Source: Bemisia tabaci (Eukaryota > Arthropoda > Insecta > Hemiptera > Aleyrodidae). Taken from it: a stretch of DNA of 64,000 nt. The position numbers were made by a program, and so were the translations under genes. The notes below the pieces were generated by a model. That model ran no database searches, had not been told where the DNA came from, and worked only from the letters and a program-made list of their open reading frames with translations. Of this stretch, positions 21,166-31,110 are shown in pieces. Each line of letters opens with the position of its first letter. Position 1 is the stretch's first letter. The DNA lies in the NCBI RefSeq assembly GCF_918797505.1, contig NC_092801.1, forward strand, positions 19,034,116-19,098,115, read 5' to 3'.

Positions 21166-21740
21166 CCCCCGACTTTTGCCTAAAATTTTGCCTTCTCCAT
21201 TTTTGAGCTGTTGGGCACTTTCCTGAACAAGTGAACAGCCATCTTAGAAAACGGGTAAATCCACCAGAACTTACCAACGCTTTCGTTGAGCTCAACGCTC
21301 AGCGGGTAATTTTCGTTGGGCAGTTGTGGACTTCAACAACGCATCTATTGACTTGGATCTGATTCTTAGCAGCACGATATGATGTTTCGACGCAAAGTCC
21401 ATTAAAAGTCGTTTCAACGGATGCGAGAAGGGAGTCGAGCGGTCGGCGATGAAGACGTCGCGACTTGCGTCTTTGTCGCCGCTCGCGATGACCCGAAGCG
21501 CGCCCGAGCTCGGGCCCCGGACGTGGACGCGATCGCGATTGGCCAATTGACGCGCGTCCAGTATCAGAATCGGCTCGCCCTGGCCTAGCGTCGCGACGCG
21601 ACGCGTCGACGACGCCGAGTCAAGAGCGGCTCCCAGTAGCCGTCTGCTCTAATTCGCCCAGCGCGCTTGCACAGCATCAAACAGGTTGCCATGTGAGACC
21701 TCTGTCATCATCCATCGGAGGCTATGGGTTCGACCCATGT
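21166..21740. other. GC-rich single-copy island
   Basis: Strongly GC- and CGCG-rich at 21400-21620 (CGACGCGACGCGTCGACGAC). No recognised exon. The TATGGGTTCGACCCAT hairpin near 21724 resembles a tRNA T-arm, but the loop is wrong and no tRNA fold surrounds it. Confidence 0.4.
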
Positions 21741-21863
21741 GGGTCTCGATACACGATCAAATTCCCTAAACCGATTACCACTAGAGTCCCTTTATACTGA
21801 GAGTCAAGACAATGTGAATCATATATCATATGTGTATAGACACACGAACAACGTGTACATCTC

Positions 21864-22068
21864 CCTGGGCGATGGATATATCCTTGATATTTGCCGTCCT
21901 TTTATCGTATATCAAGTAATTAAGTTGTTATTTATATGCCTAAATATCTTTAACAATACTTATCTTATGTTATATACTTATCTTATGTAATATATGTAAT
22001 ATTTAAATACGATAATAAAGATAGAAGGGGAGTGTCCCTGATATAAAAAAAAAAAAAAACAAAAAAAA
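21864..22068 (+). mobile_element. Retroposed fragment with poly(A) tail
   Basis: About 205 bp ending in an AATAAA (about 22013) and a long A-rich tail (22044-22068). It is flanked by a 14-bp duplication AACGTGTACATCTC (21850-21863, 22069-22082). The unoccupied site is seen in the family I copy near 6660. This is an L1-type or SINE-type integration; the source transcript is not recognised. Confidence 0.85.
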
Positions 22069-22268
22069 AACGTGTACATCTCGATGCGGAAAACGGAAAA
22101 GGTGAGAGGAGACACGAGAAAATAAAAGCTCTGATAAACAGGATGCCCCATGGATTAAATGGATCACATTTTGCAATATGGAACCACTATTTCTGGCTCA
22201 TTTTAGAGACAACATATGTACCATTGGTTTCAGGGCCGGATTTAGAGGGTGGCCACATGGGCCGCGGC

Positions 22269-22580
22269 TAGAGTCCCTTTATACTGAGAGTCAAGACAAT
22301 GTGAATCCATCTCTGATTGGTTCCCGTATTTTAGGCCTCCACAGTGTCACAAACGGGAATAAAGATTACATTTGCACCGATTGCAAAGATTATAATCTGG
22401 AATGGACCAGGGAATTACGGGTTCGGCAAGGAACAAACGGAATGAGAGAAGGAACGAAGAGCGGAATTTGAGAATGGGCCGATCAAAGATTACGAAAAAC
22501 ATTCAATTTGTGTAATCTTTATTCCCGTTTGTGACTCCATGAGGGAGTGTTGTTTTGACTCTCAGTATAAAGGGACTCTA
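22269..22580. mobile_element. Family H element, inner copy
   Basis: TAGAGTCCCTTTATACTGAG to CTCAGTATAAAGGGACTCTA, with an internal inverted ACAAACGGGAATAAAGATTA / TAATCTTTATTCCCGTTTGT pair. It has no private target duplication: its right end is that of the composite. A further family H end fragment lies at 56609-56640. Confidence 0.7.
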
Positions 22581-22825
22581 ATTACCACCAAAGTGTCGGG
22601 AGTCATCATTCTTAAAATCATTACTTAGCTTAATTTTAAAATGAAAACTTGGGGGAAATTAGAATTCGTGAAGCAGGAAATGAAGAATGGTGGCACTCCA
22701 TTCTGATTTAAATTTGATGGTCCGTCCAATTTTGATCAAAGAGGGCTTTTGCATAGTGACCATCAGTCATCAACTGGTCTACTTTCATCAGAATTGGTTC
22801 GGAATTCGATCGCGTATCCAGACCT

Positions 22826-22985
22826 TATGAATTAAACGACGTGAACCGATCGACTCCGATTCGATCGAAAAATACAAACGTGAACCGACCGGCGTGATTA
22901 AATCGACGTGATTCGATCGACAAAGCCGTGAATCTCTCGACGAAGCCGTGAATCGATCGACGAACTCGTGAATCGATCGGAACAA
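22826..22985 (+). repeat. Short GATCGA-rich tandem repeat
   Basis: Imperfect units of about 20 bp of the form GACGAAGCCGTGAATCGATC, clearest at 22905-22980. Confidence 0.7.
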
Positions 22986-23109
22986 TGTCGAGTGAATCTC
23001 GTCGATCGGTTCCAGTTTCTTTTCCGTTCGAATCATGTCGATTGTATCGACATCGGTTTTCTAATCATGTGTCAATCGAATCGTACTTTTTAACTGTATA
23101 TCTCTTGTG

Positions 23110-23312
23110 CACCCTGAAAAAAGAAAGTTACGGGCTATATAGACATATTGTCCGTTCCGAGCTCAGAAGCCGAAACTTCCGGGTGCTGGAGCCGTAGCTT
23201 CGACTTCTCCGGGTACGCTCGGAACTTTCAGCCTCTGAGCCCGGAACGCGGGCGGTGGGTCTACATAGCCCGTAAGTACGGCTTCCTTGGCCGGAGTTTT
23301 TTTCCAGTGCAA
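23110..23312. mobile_element. Family D-type palindromic MITE, subfamily D7
   Basis: The ends CACCCTGAAAAAAGAAAG / TTTTTTTCCAGTGC have inverted TTACGGGCTATATAGAC / GTCTACATAGCCCGTAA arms. The interior is built of GAGCTCAGAAGC / GCCTCTGAGCCC and CTTCCGG / CCGGGT words. Confidence 0.65.
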
Positions 23313-23341
23313 GAAACCCGTCTTTGGATTACTCTGCCTTC

Positions 23342-23514
23342 CAGTGGCGTGGCGTGCTTTGCGATATATCTATTGTTTGATTGATGACTGCCATGTAAAC
23401 CTATGGTAAAGAATCGATTATTAAGGCGTTCGCTGCGAACACCCTGTGATCGATCCTTTTCATAGGTTTAAATGGCATACCAATCGATATATCGCAATTC
23501 ATGCCACGCCACTG
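23342..23514. mobile_element. Family B hAT-like MITE, best copy
   Basis: 173 bp; CAGTGGCGTGGCGTG to CATGCCACGCCACTG. The perfect 8-bp duplication CTGCCTTC lies at 23334-23341 and 23515-23522. The central palindrome GTTCGCTGCGAAC sits between GAATCGATT and ATCGATCC. Confidence 0.93.
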
Positions 23515-23522
23515 CTGCCTTC

Positions 23523-23931
23523 GAATCCCACACAACCACCGAACCAAATCCGAAATTCGTGCTGTGTCAACGTCTGAAAGTTCAACCGGCCGCGCGCCCC
23601 GATCCGCGAGCCGTTATCAGTTATCAGCTGGTAGACGGTGGCGTCTGCTGGTCTTGAAGCTCAATCAAACGCGGCCCGGGATTAATTACGACGTCGCACA
23701 TCCGAAACGCGGAAATAGAGACGGAGGACAGTGCCCCCGGGGAGCTAATTGGCCCCCCTCTGCCCCCCTTCCCCCGGTCCCCTCGGGAGCTGGGACCCGG
23801 GACTCCTTTGGACCTCGCCAATTGAAGCCTTGTCTGCGAGACCTCATGCACGACACTCTCTGTTGCCGATGTGTTGGGCGTCGAGACTAATTCGAGGCAA
23901 AATGGACGAAATGGACCACCAGATAAGAAGT
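23523..23931. other. GC-rich single-copy island
   Basis: Several overlapping open frames on both strands, none recognised. Includes the CCCCCTTCCCCCGGTCCCC run near 23765. Confidence 0.35.
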
Positions 23932-24195
23932 GAATTCTGCCGGCCAGGCTAAGGAAAAACGCCGTATGAACCTTCAGGCGTTGCCACATTTCCTCTCATA
24001 AAACTCAAATTTCCTGGTCAATTTATGAATATTTTCCTCCCAATTTTTGAGAGAATTTTTTTCGCAATTTTACCTAAGGTTTCTGAAAATTTCAAGGAAA
24101 AACATTCATAAGTGTCCTCAAAAATGGTAATTTTTCCAGAGGAAATTTGGCAACTCTCGAATGTTCATACGGCGTTTTTGCTTAATACGGCAGAA
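23932..24195. mobile_element. Family A MITE
   Basis: Ends GAATTCTGCCGGCCAGGCTA / GCTTAATACGGCAGAAT. The left arm is the CTTCAGGCG version and the right arm the CATTCGAGAG version, with inverted TTGCCACATTTCC / GGAAATTTGGCAA. Confidence 0.85.
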
Positions 24196-24816
24196 TAGAT
24201 TTTCCCTGGAATAAAATTGCATTTTTACCAGGAGGATAGATTATCTCAATCTGAAAATTTCGCTGATTTTCCTTCCGATCTCATGCAAAAAATAGACACA
24301 TTTTGAACAAAGATGAAAGAATCTTTTATGAAAGATAACGTAAAAATCGTTCCTTTTCATGTGTAGCAAACTATAAAAATTCTGACTTTCTTCTGTTTTT
24401 GTATGTTGAGTGTGGGTTGCATACTCTAGCCTCTGAAAAATATGAAATATTCCACAGCCTCATGAAATTTCATGAAATATTTCACCGATCTTTCCAATCA
24501 CTCATTTCTTTCTGACGTTTCATGCTACCTTGCTCTATCATAATAAACCTATGATTTATTTTCTCATAAGAATTTTACGTTAAACACGATTTCTACAGCA
24601 AAAATTACTTAAGTAACCTCTGACAATAAGGATATTTTGGTTTTTCGATTCTTCAATTTATTCCCCGCTCATTAAAAAAACCTAAATATAATCCATAGTA
24701 TCATCCACCGCACTGCACAAAAACCACGGATCTACATGTGGTGTCGACTAGAGAACGACGGTTTGACTCTCCTTTTCCCTGCCGTTCCACTCGAAGCCGT
24801 TTCAAACCAATATCGA
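24196..24816. other. Intergenic with family Y fragment
   Basis: 24300-24530 resembles 26700-26890 (GTTGCATACTCTA, TTTCATGAAATATTTCACCG). No coding sequence is recognised. Confidence 0.45.
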
Positions 24817-24969
24817 GGCGTGAATAATCGATTATCGATATTTCCCCATTTAAAGCACTGGTAAAGAATCGATTATTAAGGTGCTTGTTGCGAACACCCT
24901 GTTTATCGATCCTTTTACATTGGTTTAAATGACAGATAAATCGATGTATCGCGAAGCACGCCACGCAAA
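24817..24969. mobile_element. Family B copy, diverged ends
   Basis: GAGGCGTGAATAATCGATTATCG through GTTGCGAACACC to GCACGCCACGC. The outer CAGTG is lost at both ends. Confidence 0.75.
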
Positions 24970-25023
24970 CGAACGACTTGCGACATGCCGGGGATTGAAT
25001 AATATATTACGAGCTTCCATTCG

Positions 25024-25677
25024 ACGCACGGTGGATCGAGCCAATCGCAGAGGTCGGTCATGACATTTTTAACTAAAACCGCAAATTCTGATGTTTGAAT
25101 CGTCACACTCTAAATTTTAAGTGGTGTTTCGAAAAGAAAATTGCACGAGGAAACCGATGGAACCATTTTCAACACCTCGAAATTCTGCATGAACGGAGTT
25201 ATAAGTTATTGAAGTGTCCGGATTTTGCACAGAAAAAAAAATCTCGGTGTATTTACTAAGAAAAGGGTAAAATTACCAAGAATTCAGGGTTCTATTTGAT
25301 CCCAGTTTTTTCTTGGTAAAATTATCATTTATGGAATTGGTAATTTTACCGTGAAATCTCGGTAAAATCATTGAACTTTCTCGGTAATTTTACTGGACCT
25401 TGGTAAAAACGCCAATATTTTTTATCGACTATGGTAGAATTACCGAGATGAAATGGCAGAGTTACCGGGAATTGATTACCAATAAAAGTGGTATTCTTAC
25501 CTGAAAAAAAACAGTAAAAATATCGGTTTTTAGGTAAGTTTACCAGTCTGTCTTGGTAATATTACCAATAATTGGTAAAAAAAGTGAGATGGTAAAGGTA
25601 CCAACGGACCTTGGTAAAAACGCCGAGAATTTTTTTTAGTGTGTCCGACCTCTCCCATTGACTCGATCCACTGTGCG
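25024..25677. mobile_element. Family E element split by a D1 MITE
   Basis: The left end ACGCACGGTGGATCGAG and right end ACTCGATCCACTGTGCG are inverted. The E interior (AAAACCGCAAATTCTGATG, GAGGAAACCGATGGAACC) runs to 25227 and resumes at 25642 with GTCCGACCTCTCCC. Confidence 0.75.
25228..25641 (-). mobile_element. Subfamily D1 (GGTAA-word) MITE
   Basis: The inverted ends CACAGAAAAAAAAATCTCGG and GAGAATTTTTTTTAGTG enclose about 20 GGTAA or TTACC words by eye, in palindromic pairs. Near-identical over its length to the copies at 37192, 52237 and 58060. Confidence 0.88.
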
Positions 25678-25984
25678 ACTGGGATTCTGGATTTTCGCGA
25701 AAAATCCCAATGCCATCAATTAACGTCTTCCGCGACTGGCGTGCCACGCTCATGACTAACGCGCATTCCGCGACCTGGGATACTCATTAAACGGGAAAAT
25801 TTAGAAAAAAATGACTACCGCGGTGAGGGAAACGCCGCAGCGACGCACCGCCATGTCGCAAAATTTGTTGTCATAAAACATTTTTCATCAAAAAAAATTT
25901 TGTGAGCTTCGAAATGTCATTAAAGTTTCCTTGCGATGAGTTGCTGATGAGAATTGGCAGCTTTCTTAAAGCCGTTGGTCTCTA

Positions 25985-26237
25985 CACAATCCGTCGTCTC
26001 CCGCTCGAAGGGACGTAACTCTAATCCAATGTTGCAAAATTGGCTCAAACAATTCGATTTTTTACAAGAATGTATCTGCGCAATTTTTGTCCAATTTGTT
26101 GTTGATTTTTGCTTGAGATCGGAGGTAAAATTAGTAAAATCTGCAGTAAGAAATGCCCAAGATTTTCCTTGTGAAAATGCAATATGCGAGGGGAAATTTG
26201 GCAACATTGAAATATAGATACGTTCCTTCGTGAGGAA
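25985..26237. mobile_element. Family A-related MITE (A')
   Basis: The ends CGAAGGGACGTAACT / AGATACGTTCCTTCG have inner GTTGCAAAATTGG / GAAATTTGGCAAC. The TCAAACAATT and AAGAATG.A... interior is shared with 45012-45205, and related ends lie near 14925 and 28890. Confidence 0.65.
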
Positions 26238-26363
26238 CATGACGAATTATGCTCCTATATTGATGATGAGATCAAGTTAACTTTCATTCTATTCTCGCCT
26301 TAAAGGACAACAGCCCATGAAGGCCATTTTGGCGCGGAAAAAATTGTAAAAATTTTAAGTAAG

Positions 26364-26652
26364 CTGAAAAGTTTTTGTGCGACCTCCTCTATTGACTCGA
26401 TCCACTGTGCGGCGCAAAATGGAACAAGTCAATGGGAAGGTCGGACACATAATGTGGAAAATTTCAAAGCTTACAATTCCGTGTATACAAAACTTCGAGG
26501 TTTTCAAAGTGGTCCCATTGGTTTCCTTGCAAAATGATCTTCTAGAAACACCCCTTAAAATTTACAATTTGATAAATTATACATCAAAATTTGCAGTTTT
26601 AAAAATTTCATTTCTGACCCCTCTGATTAGCTCGATCCACTGTGCGCCGTGC
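26364..26652. mobile_element. Family E copies, head to tail
   Basis: An E right end (TGTGCGACCTC...ACTCGATCCACTGTGCG) directly precedes a second E body running to GCTCGATCCACTGTGCGCCG. Confidence 0.65.
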
Positions 26653-26654
26653 AA

Positions 26655-26900
26655 TTTTTCAGGAAAAATAAAGTTTTGACATTTCACGTGACATTTTTCA
26701 TGAAACTCAGAAATTTATGAAAAATTTTGAAAAATACTAGTTCCTTTTCATGTTTCGCGAAAAGACAAAATTGTGTCTGTCTTCTATTTTTGAATATTTA
26801 ATTGCGGGTTGCATACTCTATCTCATACTTTCATGAAATATTTCACGGAAATTTCCAATCGTTCATATTTTTCATTTCACGCCTGCAACCCTGGCCGCTC
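26655..26900. mobile_element. Family Y repeat (TTTCATGAAA word)
   Basis: Many TTTCATGAAA / ATTTCACG words, with a GTTGCATACTC segment shared with 24410-24530 and 35030. Confidence 0.6.
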
Positions 26901-26923
26901 CCCTTGGATCCGCCCTTTGGCCT

Positions 26924-27197
26924 GGTTACACGATCAAATTCCCGTCAAATTCCGATCAAATGGTGACTGGTGCGCACCATCTACCATCAAATTTCTGCGG
27001 CCTGCAAAAATTTGATGGTAGATGATGGAGCTGTGGGGCTCATCCTTCATCTGATTTCCACACAACTGTGCTTATTTCGAGTTTATTTCAATCAACACGC
27101 TGTTTTAATTAATTTTACTCATCAATCTAGATAACTCTCGACCGCCATCTTGGTCATCATTTTGATCGGAATTTGACGGGAATTTGATCGTGTGACC
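26924..27197. mobile_element. Family G MITE
   Basis: 274 bp; TGGTTACACGATCAAATTCC to GGAATTTGATCGTGTGACCA. Almost identical to 15326-15600, so recent movement is likely. Confidence 0.88.
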
Positions 27198-27731
27198 AGG
27201 CCACATGATATAAACTGAATCGAGGAGGAACTTCGCAACATCTCTATTTACAAAATCTCCCGCGTTTAGGGGCGAAAAGGGGCACTGATCAACTCCCCGC
27301 GAGGAATTCGCGCGATTCTGACGAGATGCCGTCCACTTTCGACGGGAGGGGCGGGGGCCGGAGGAAGGGAAAGGTTACGGGAAATCACTGTCAAGTCGGG
27401 AAATTCGCCGGAGCAAATCCCCAACGGGAGGCTTGTCGCGTCGACTTGAGTCATGCTGAAATCCCGTCGTCGTCGGGGCGCTATTAATTTATGGCCGGCT
27501 CGGGATGACGTCACCGTGGAGAACCAGATGGAGTCGGGCCACTTGGATCGTGGGTGGAATGGTCACCGTTGTCGTGGCAGTGACACTCGCGAAATGATGG
27601 ATGCTGCGCTCTGTTTGAGACTTGCCAAAGCCGATTCGATCCGCGAGTTAGTCGGCGGATTTTCTCGTTCAGGGTGGCTTCGGGGACGATGTACACTGTA
27701 CAGGGTGACCCGAGGTTAGACCGCCATACTA
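27198..27731. other. GC-rich single-copy island
   Basis: GC-rich at 27270-27710, with overlapping frames on both strands and no recognised protein. Confidence 0.35.
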
Positions 27732-28282
27732 CACTGCCGTGCTAAGGAAGAACGTCGTATGAACATTCGAGAGTTGCAAAATTATATAGTTAGTCCATCA
27801 TTTTCCTATGGGCTAATTTAATAATATTTCCAAAAAATAAAATTGCAACAAGTTTATGGCTTATGAAAAACGCAAGAAGTGTAGATAGCTGGTTCCAAGA
27901 CGCACAAAACATGGCCCGCACCCTTAACCGACCTAGCTGAGCCCTTAATTACGTCAACGCTGAAACATTATACAGAAGCCAGGGAGTTAATCCCTAATAA
28001 CAGAGATATCTAGTGCCCTGAGATCAAGCAACTCCTGTGCTGCCCTGCTTAGAAAAAACGCCGCATGAGGCGTTTTTCCTTCCCACCTCCAGGCGTTGCC
28101 AAATTTCCTTTGATAAATCACGAATTTTATGGTAAACTTCTGACTATTTTCCTCACAATTTTCCAGACAATTTTGTTGGCAATTTCACCTAAAGTTCCCA
28201 AAAATTTCAAGGAACAATATTCATAATGTTCCACAAAAATAAACATTTTATCGAAGGGGCGTTCTTCCTTAGCACGGCAGTG
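27732..28282. mobile_element. Two family A MITEs sharing outer ends
   Basis: The outer ends CACTGCCGTGCTAAGGAAG / CTTCCTTAGCACGGCAGTG are perfect and flanked by TA. The first copy breaks off after about 50 bp (27783). Unrelated sequence follows, then a complete second copy from about 28040 (TGCCCTGCTTAG) whose left arm has GCCGCATGAGGCG, a local snapback. Confidence 0.75.
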
Positions 28283-28340
28283 TAGATAGGACCCTTCTGC
28301 AAACCTATTTGACGTTGTAAAATAGCGCGGCGGCTTTAAA

Positions 28341-28468
28341 GTTGAACTTACTTCTGTTGAAAGGAACTATGCAAACATGAAATAAATTAAAAGAATTACA
28401 AAGCACGCGAATCCTACACTCATTTTGATGTTATGCATCTGCGCATAGTTCGTTTCAGCATAAACACG
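28341..28468. mobile_element. Family S hairpin MITE
   Basis: Inverted CTTCTGTTGAAAGGAACTATGC and GCATAGTTCGTTTCAGCATAAA arms. Confidence 0.6.
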
Positions 28469-28470
28469 AC

Positions 28471-28970
28471 CAATTCTCAATGCGCTCGCAGTCCGAATCA
28501 AGCCGGAGATTAGTTTTTATTCCTGCGGAGGTTGACGAGATTTTCCGCTTCGAATGCAAAAATCGCATTTTTCTGCCCCCTCGTGGCGGCGGCCAGACTC
28601 CAGATCGGAGAGGTTGATAGCATCGGGGCGCCTTTGACATTTATAAATCCCGAAATGCGAACCATCCGCCATTCGCATTCTTCGGGGGATAGATATGCGT
28701 CTATGAGCTGTGGAAAGAGCCATTTTGACCCTCCCCCCCCCTCGGACACCTCTCCACCGAAACCACCCGTGCTTGCTTCATCGCTCTGCTGATAGGAAAA
28801 CCTGTCAAGTGAGCCCTCGGAAGCATGGAGTTATACGGACGGCAGGGTTATCTCGAAGCCCATTTAGTTCACGTCGTGGTTCTCTACGCGAAAAATCGTA
28901 ATTACATTCCAACGTTGCCAAATTTCAGCTCGCCAATCGCATTACTACGAACACCGATAGGGGCGCAATT
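28471..28970. other. Single-copy sequence, no gene recognised
   Basis: Overlapping open frames on both strands around 28510-28790 without recognised family. A degenerate AACGTTGCCAAATTTCAGC (about 28910) belongs to family A'. Confidence 0.35.
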
Positions 28971-29231
28971 GGAGCGTGTTCTATGGGTCAAAATAAGACT
29001 GTTTTGTTGTGTAAATAAAGCATTTTTCAAAAGTGCCCCCACCAGTCAGAGTTACACCCCCCCAAATTTCGAAAAGTAAATCAGTTTTGCAGAATTTTTA
29101 CAACGGAGAAAATCTCATAAGAATTTTTATTCACTTGTGTTTGAATGCCCTGAATTCATGTATGATCTAAAAAAATCGAAATCTCAATTTTCAACAAAAA
29201 AGTCTTATTTTGGCCCATAGAACACGCTCCT
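28971..29231. mobile_element. Family N MITE
   Basis: Inverted ends GGAGCGTGTTCTATGGG / CCCATAGAACACGCTCC, followed by CAAAATAAGAC / GTCTTATTTTGG. An extra fragment with GCCAGACTGCAGGAGCG lies at 29250-29300. Confidence 0.75.
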
Positions 29232-29356
29232 GCAGTCTGGCCGTTTATAACCCTGGATCTAGGTTGAACCGCCAGACTGCAGGAGCGTCCTCCATGGCTA
29301 AAATAAAGAGGAAAATCAAAGAATTTTCAAGAAATTACAGTGAATAATTTTCCAAC

Positions 29357-29376
29357 AAAAAAAAAAAAAAAAAAAA
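29357..29376 (+). repeat. Poly(A) tract, 20 nt
   Basis: A homopolymer 85 bp upstream of the family W element. No flanking duplication seen. Confidence 0.85.
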
Positions 29377-29460
29377 CAAGCAGGAAAGATCTAATACGTT
29401 TGATAATAGAGGAGCAGCTCTTTCTATTTAGGCGCGTTAGTAGCAAAGGAGCCACCGGAC

Positions 29461-30010
29461 AATGGACCACTAGATACGGACTATATAGCATACGGTATGA
29501 CTTTAAGCATCCGGATACATGTTTCTCGACCACAATTTCACGTTGAAGACGATTCTTGCACCGAAAACCCCTAACTGAGATATTAACGTTTTTATTTTAT
29601 GTTGGTTACGGTTTTGAATTGCCCGGTCACAAGAAACGCAATACTCTACGTGAATCAAATCGGTTTGGGCAGGCTTCTCAATCGAGCATTTTTCCTTTCA
29701 CACCCTTCATTGTTCAAAATGTGAACAATTTGCCATAGCTGAGCCAAAGCGTCAAGATTGAGGTTACCAGATTTTCATATCACAGAGACGGTCATTGTAA
29801 AGTTTAGTGCGCGATTTGACTCACGCAGTCACGTAGACCATTGTGTTTTCATGAGCGGGAGGTTTGAATTCACGCGTCGAGAAACATTAAATTTCTTGGT
29901 TAGGAGTTAATTTCAGTGATTTTCGTTGCTCAAATCGTGTTCTACGTGAAATTTTTGTCAAGAAACATGTATCAGAAAGCTTAACTTCTTGCCTTGTCCA
30001 GTGGCCCATT
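29461..30010. mobile_element. Family W foldback element, copy 1
   Basis: 550 bp. Inverted arms begin AATGGACCACTAGA / CCAGTGGCCCATT and continue through AACATGTATC and AACACGATT words to about 170 bp each. The second copy at 60535-61088 has the same length and layout. Confidence 0.8.
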
Positions 30011-30345
30011 CAATCAGTAGCCGAGAGTCTTCTCTCCGCGGCAAAGTTGAACTGGTTCCTTTATTTCCTGCCCCACTGTCCTGCTGATTCTTGCGCTGCC
30101 AATACCGAATTACTGTTACACTATCGATCAGCCAGGGTTATGTTCACCGACGGAGAATCTGTTGGTCGAACGGTTTTTTACCCGACCGCGACAGTTGCAA
30201 CGGTGACCGAGTCATAAGCACTTACCGACTTGTCTACGAGTCTCCTTTTTCCTCCTCCTCCTTTTGAGCGTTCCACCACGTTAGTAGTGTACGCTCTTTC
30301 CCGTCGTTTTCCATCGACCATGTTAATAATATTGTAAAGGCTTAC
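30011..30345. other. Single-copy sequence, no gene seen
   Basis: No recognised coding or repeat content. Confidence 0.4.
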
Positions 30346-30500
30346 GTTATTTGGACTACATTTTGCAATTTGGAACTATAAATTCTAGCCCGGTTTAAAA
30401 ACAACGTATGTGCCATTAGTTTCCCTATGCACACAAGTGTTTTCCTAGAAGAGCCAGAATTTATAGTTCCAAAGTGCAAAATGCAGTCCATTTCATGGGT
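30346..30500. mobile_element. Short family I hairpin copy
   Basis: Palindromic: GGACTACATTTTGCAATTTGG...CCAAAGTGCAAAATGCAGTCC, with inner GGAACTATAAATTCT / AGAATTTATAGTTCC. This is the compact form of the longer family I copies. Confidence 0.75.
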
Positions 30501-30899
30501 ATCGTCGTCATTTTTTGCGGCGGGAAGCAATACCTATGTTGTCAACGTTTTTAAATTGGATATGATTGGTTTGCTTAACGCTATCAATTATTCGAACTTC
30601 TTGCGTGGGAAAAGAAGGAGAAGAATGAGTGACTCCTTATCGGAAAATGAACCTGGGTCCGAAAAGCTGAAGATTCAGATATCGGTACGACTCCTCAGAA
30701 GAGTTCTTCATTCTCATTTTTGAAAAAAGGAAAAAACCACGCTAAAAAATTTAAAACCAATCCAAGTTACGTATTTGTCCGCAGTTCAAGAGCCGCAATT
30801 TGAAGAAAAAGCTATTCAAAGTTGTAAACTATCGTAGATCGGCTCTCAAAATATTTGAATTCGTACGTAACTTTAGGCCCACAGTTGATTCAAAAATAA
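30501..30899. other. Intergenic, no gene seen
   Basis: An open frame continues from 30427 to 30723 but begins inside the family I hairpin and matches nothing known. Confidence 0.4.
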
Positions 30900-31027
30900 A
30901 GGCGGGCTGATTATTGAAATTGACTCGCAAAACGATAGACAAAGAAGACGACGGGGTAATAAAGCGATCCTGTTGGTTGAAACGGGTGTATTGGCTCCTA
31001 AAACTCAAAGGTGAGTTTCCAACACTA
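30900..31027. repeat. Family Q half followed by a family R end
   Basis: GGGCTGATTATTGAAATTGA through CCTGTTGGTTGAAACGGG is one Q arm. It continues as GGCTCCTAAAACTCAAAGGTGAGTTTCCAACACT, the family R terminus in reverse. Confidence 0.65.
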
Positions 31028-31110
31028 TTCACATTCCCCCTGGATTTGCCCATGAATTTTAAGAATCTAACCCACTGTGTCTCTTTTCGATAATGGCAAG
31101 AACACACTTT

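Larger units (their letters stand above)
21782..22580. mobile_element. Composite hAT-like unit, family H ends
   Basis: The unit starts TAGAGTCCCTTTATACTGAG, ends CTCAGTATAAAGGGACTCTA, and is flanked by perfect 8-bp ATTACCAC duplications (21774-21781, 22581-22588). Between the ends lie a family I piece (with a retroposed insert), the left end of a family J element (22229-22267) and a second family H start at 22269. The intact outer duplication suggests the whole moved as one. Confidence 0.75.
21741..22824. mobile_element. Family G relative split by a composite element
   Basis: The outer ends GGGTCTCGATACACGATCAA and ATTCGATCGCGTATCCAGAC match family G termini. The interior resumes at 22589 (CAAAGTGTCGG), as in the 19858 copy. 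The interrupting unit is 21782-22580. Confidence 0.75.

Noticed and set aside
21715..21740. tRNA T-arm-like TATGGGTTCGACCCAT
   Set aside because: The loop is too short and there is no acceptor, D or anticodon stem in the flanks.
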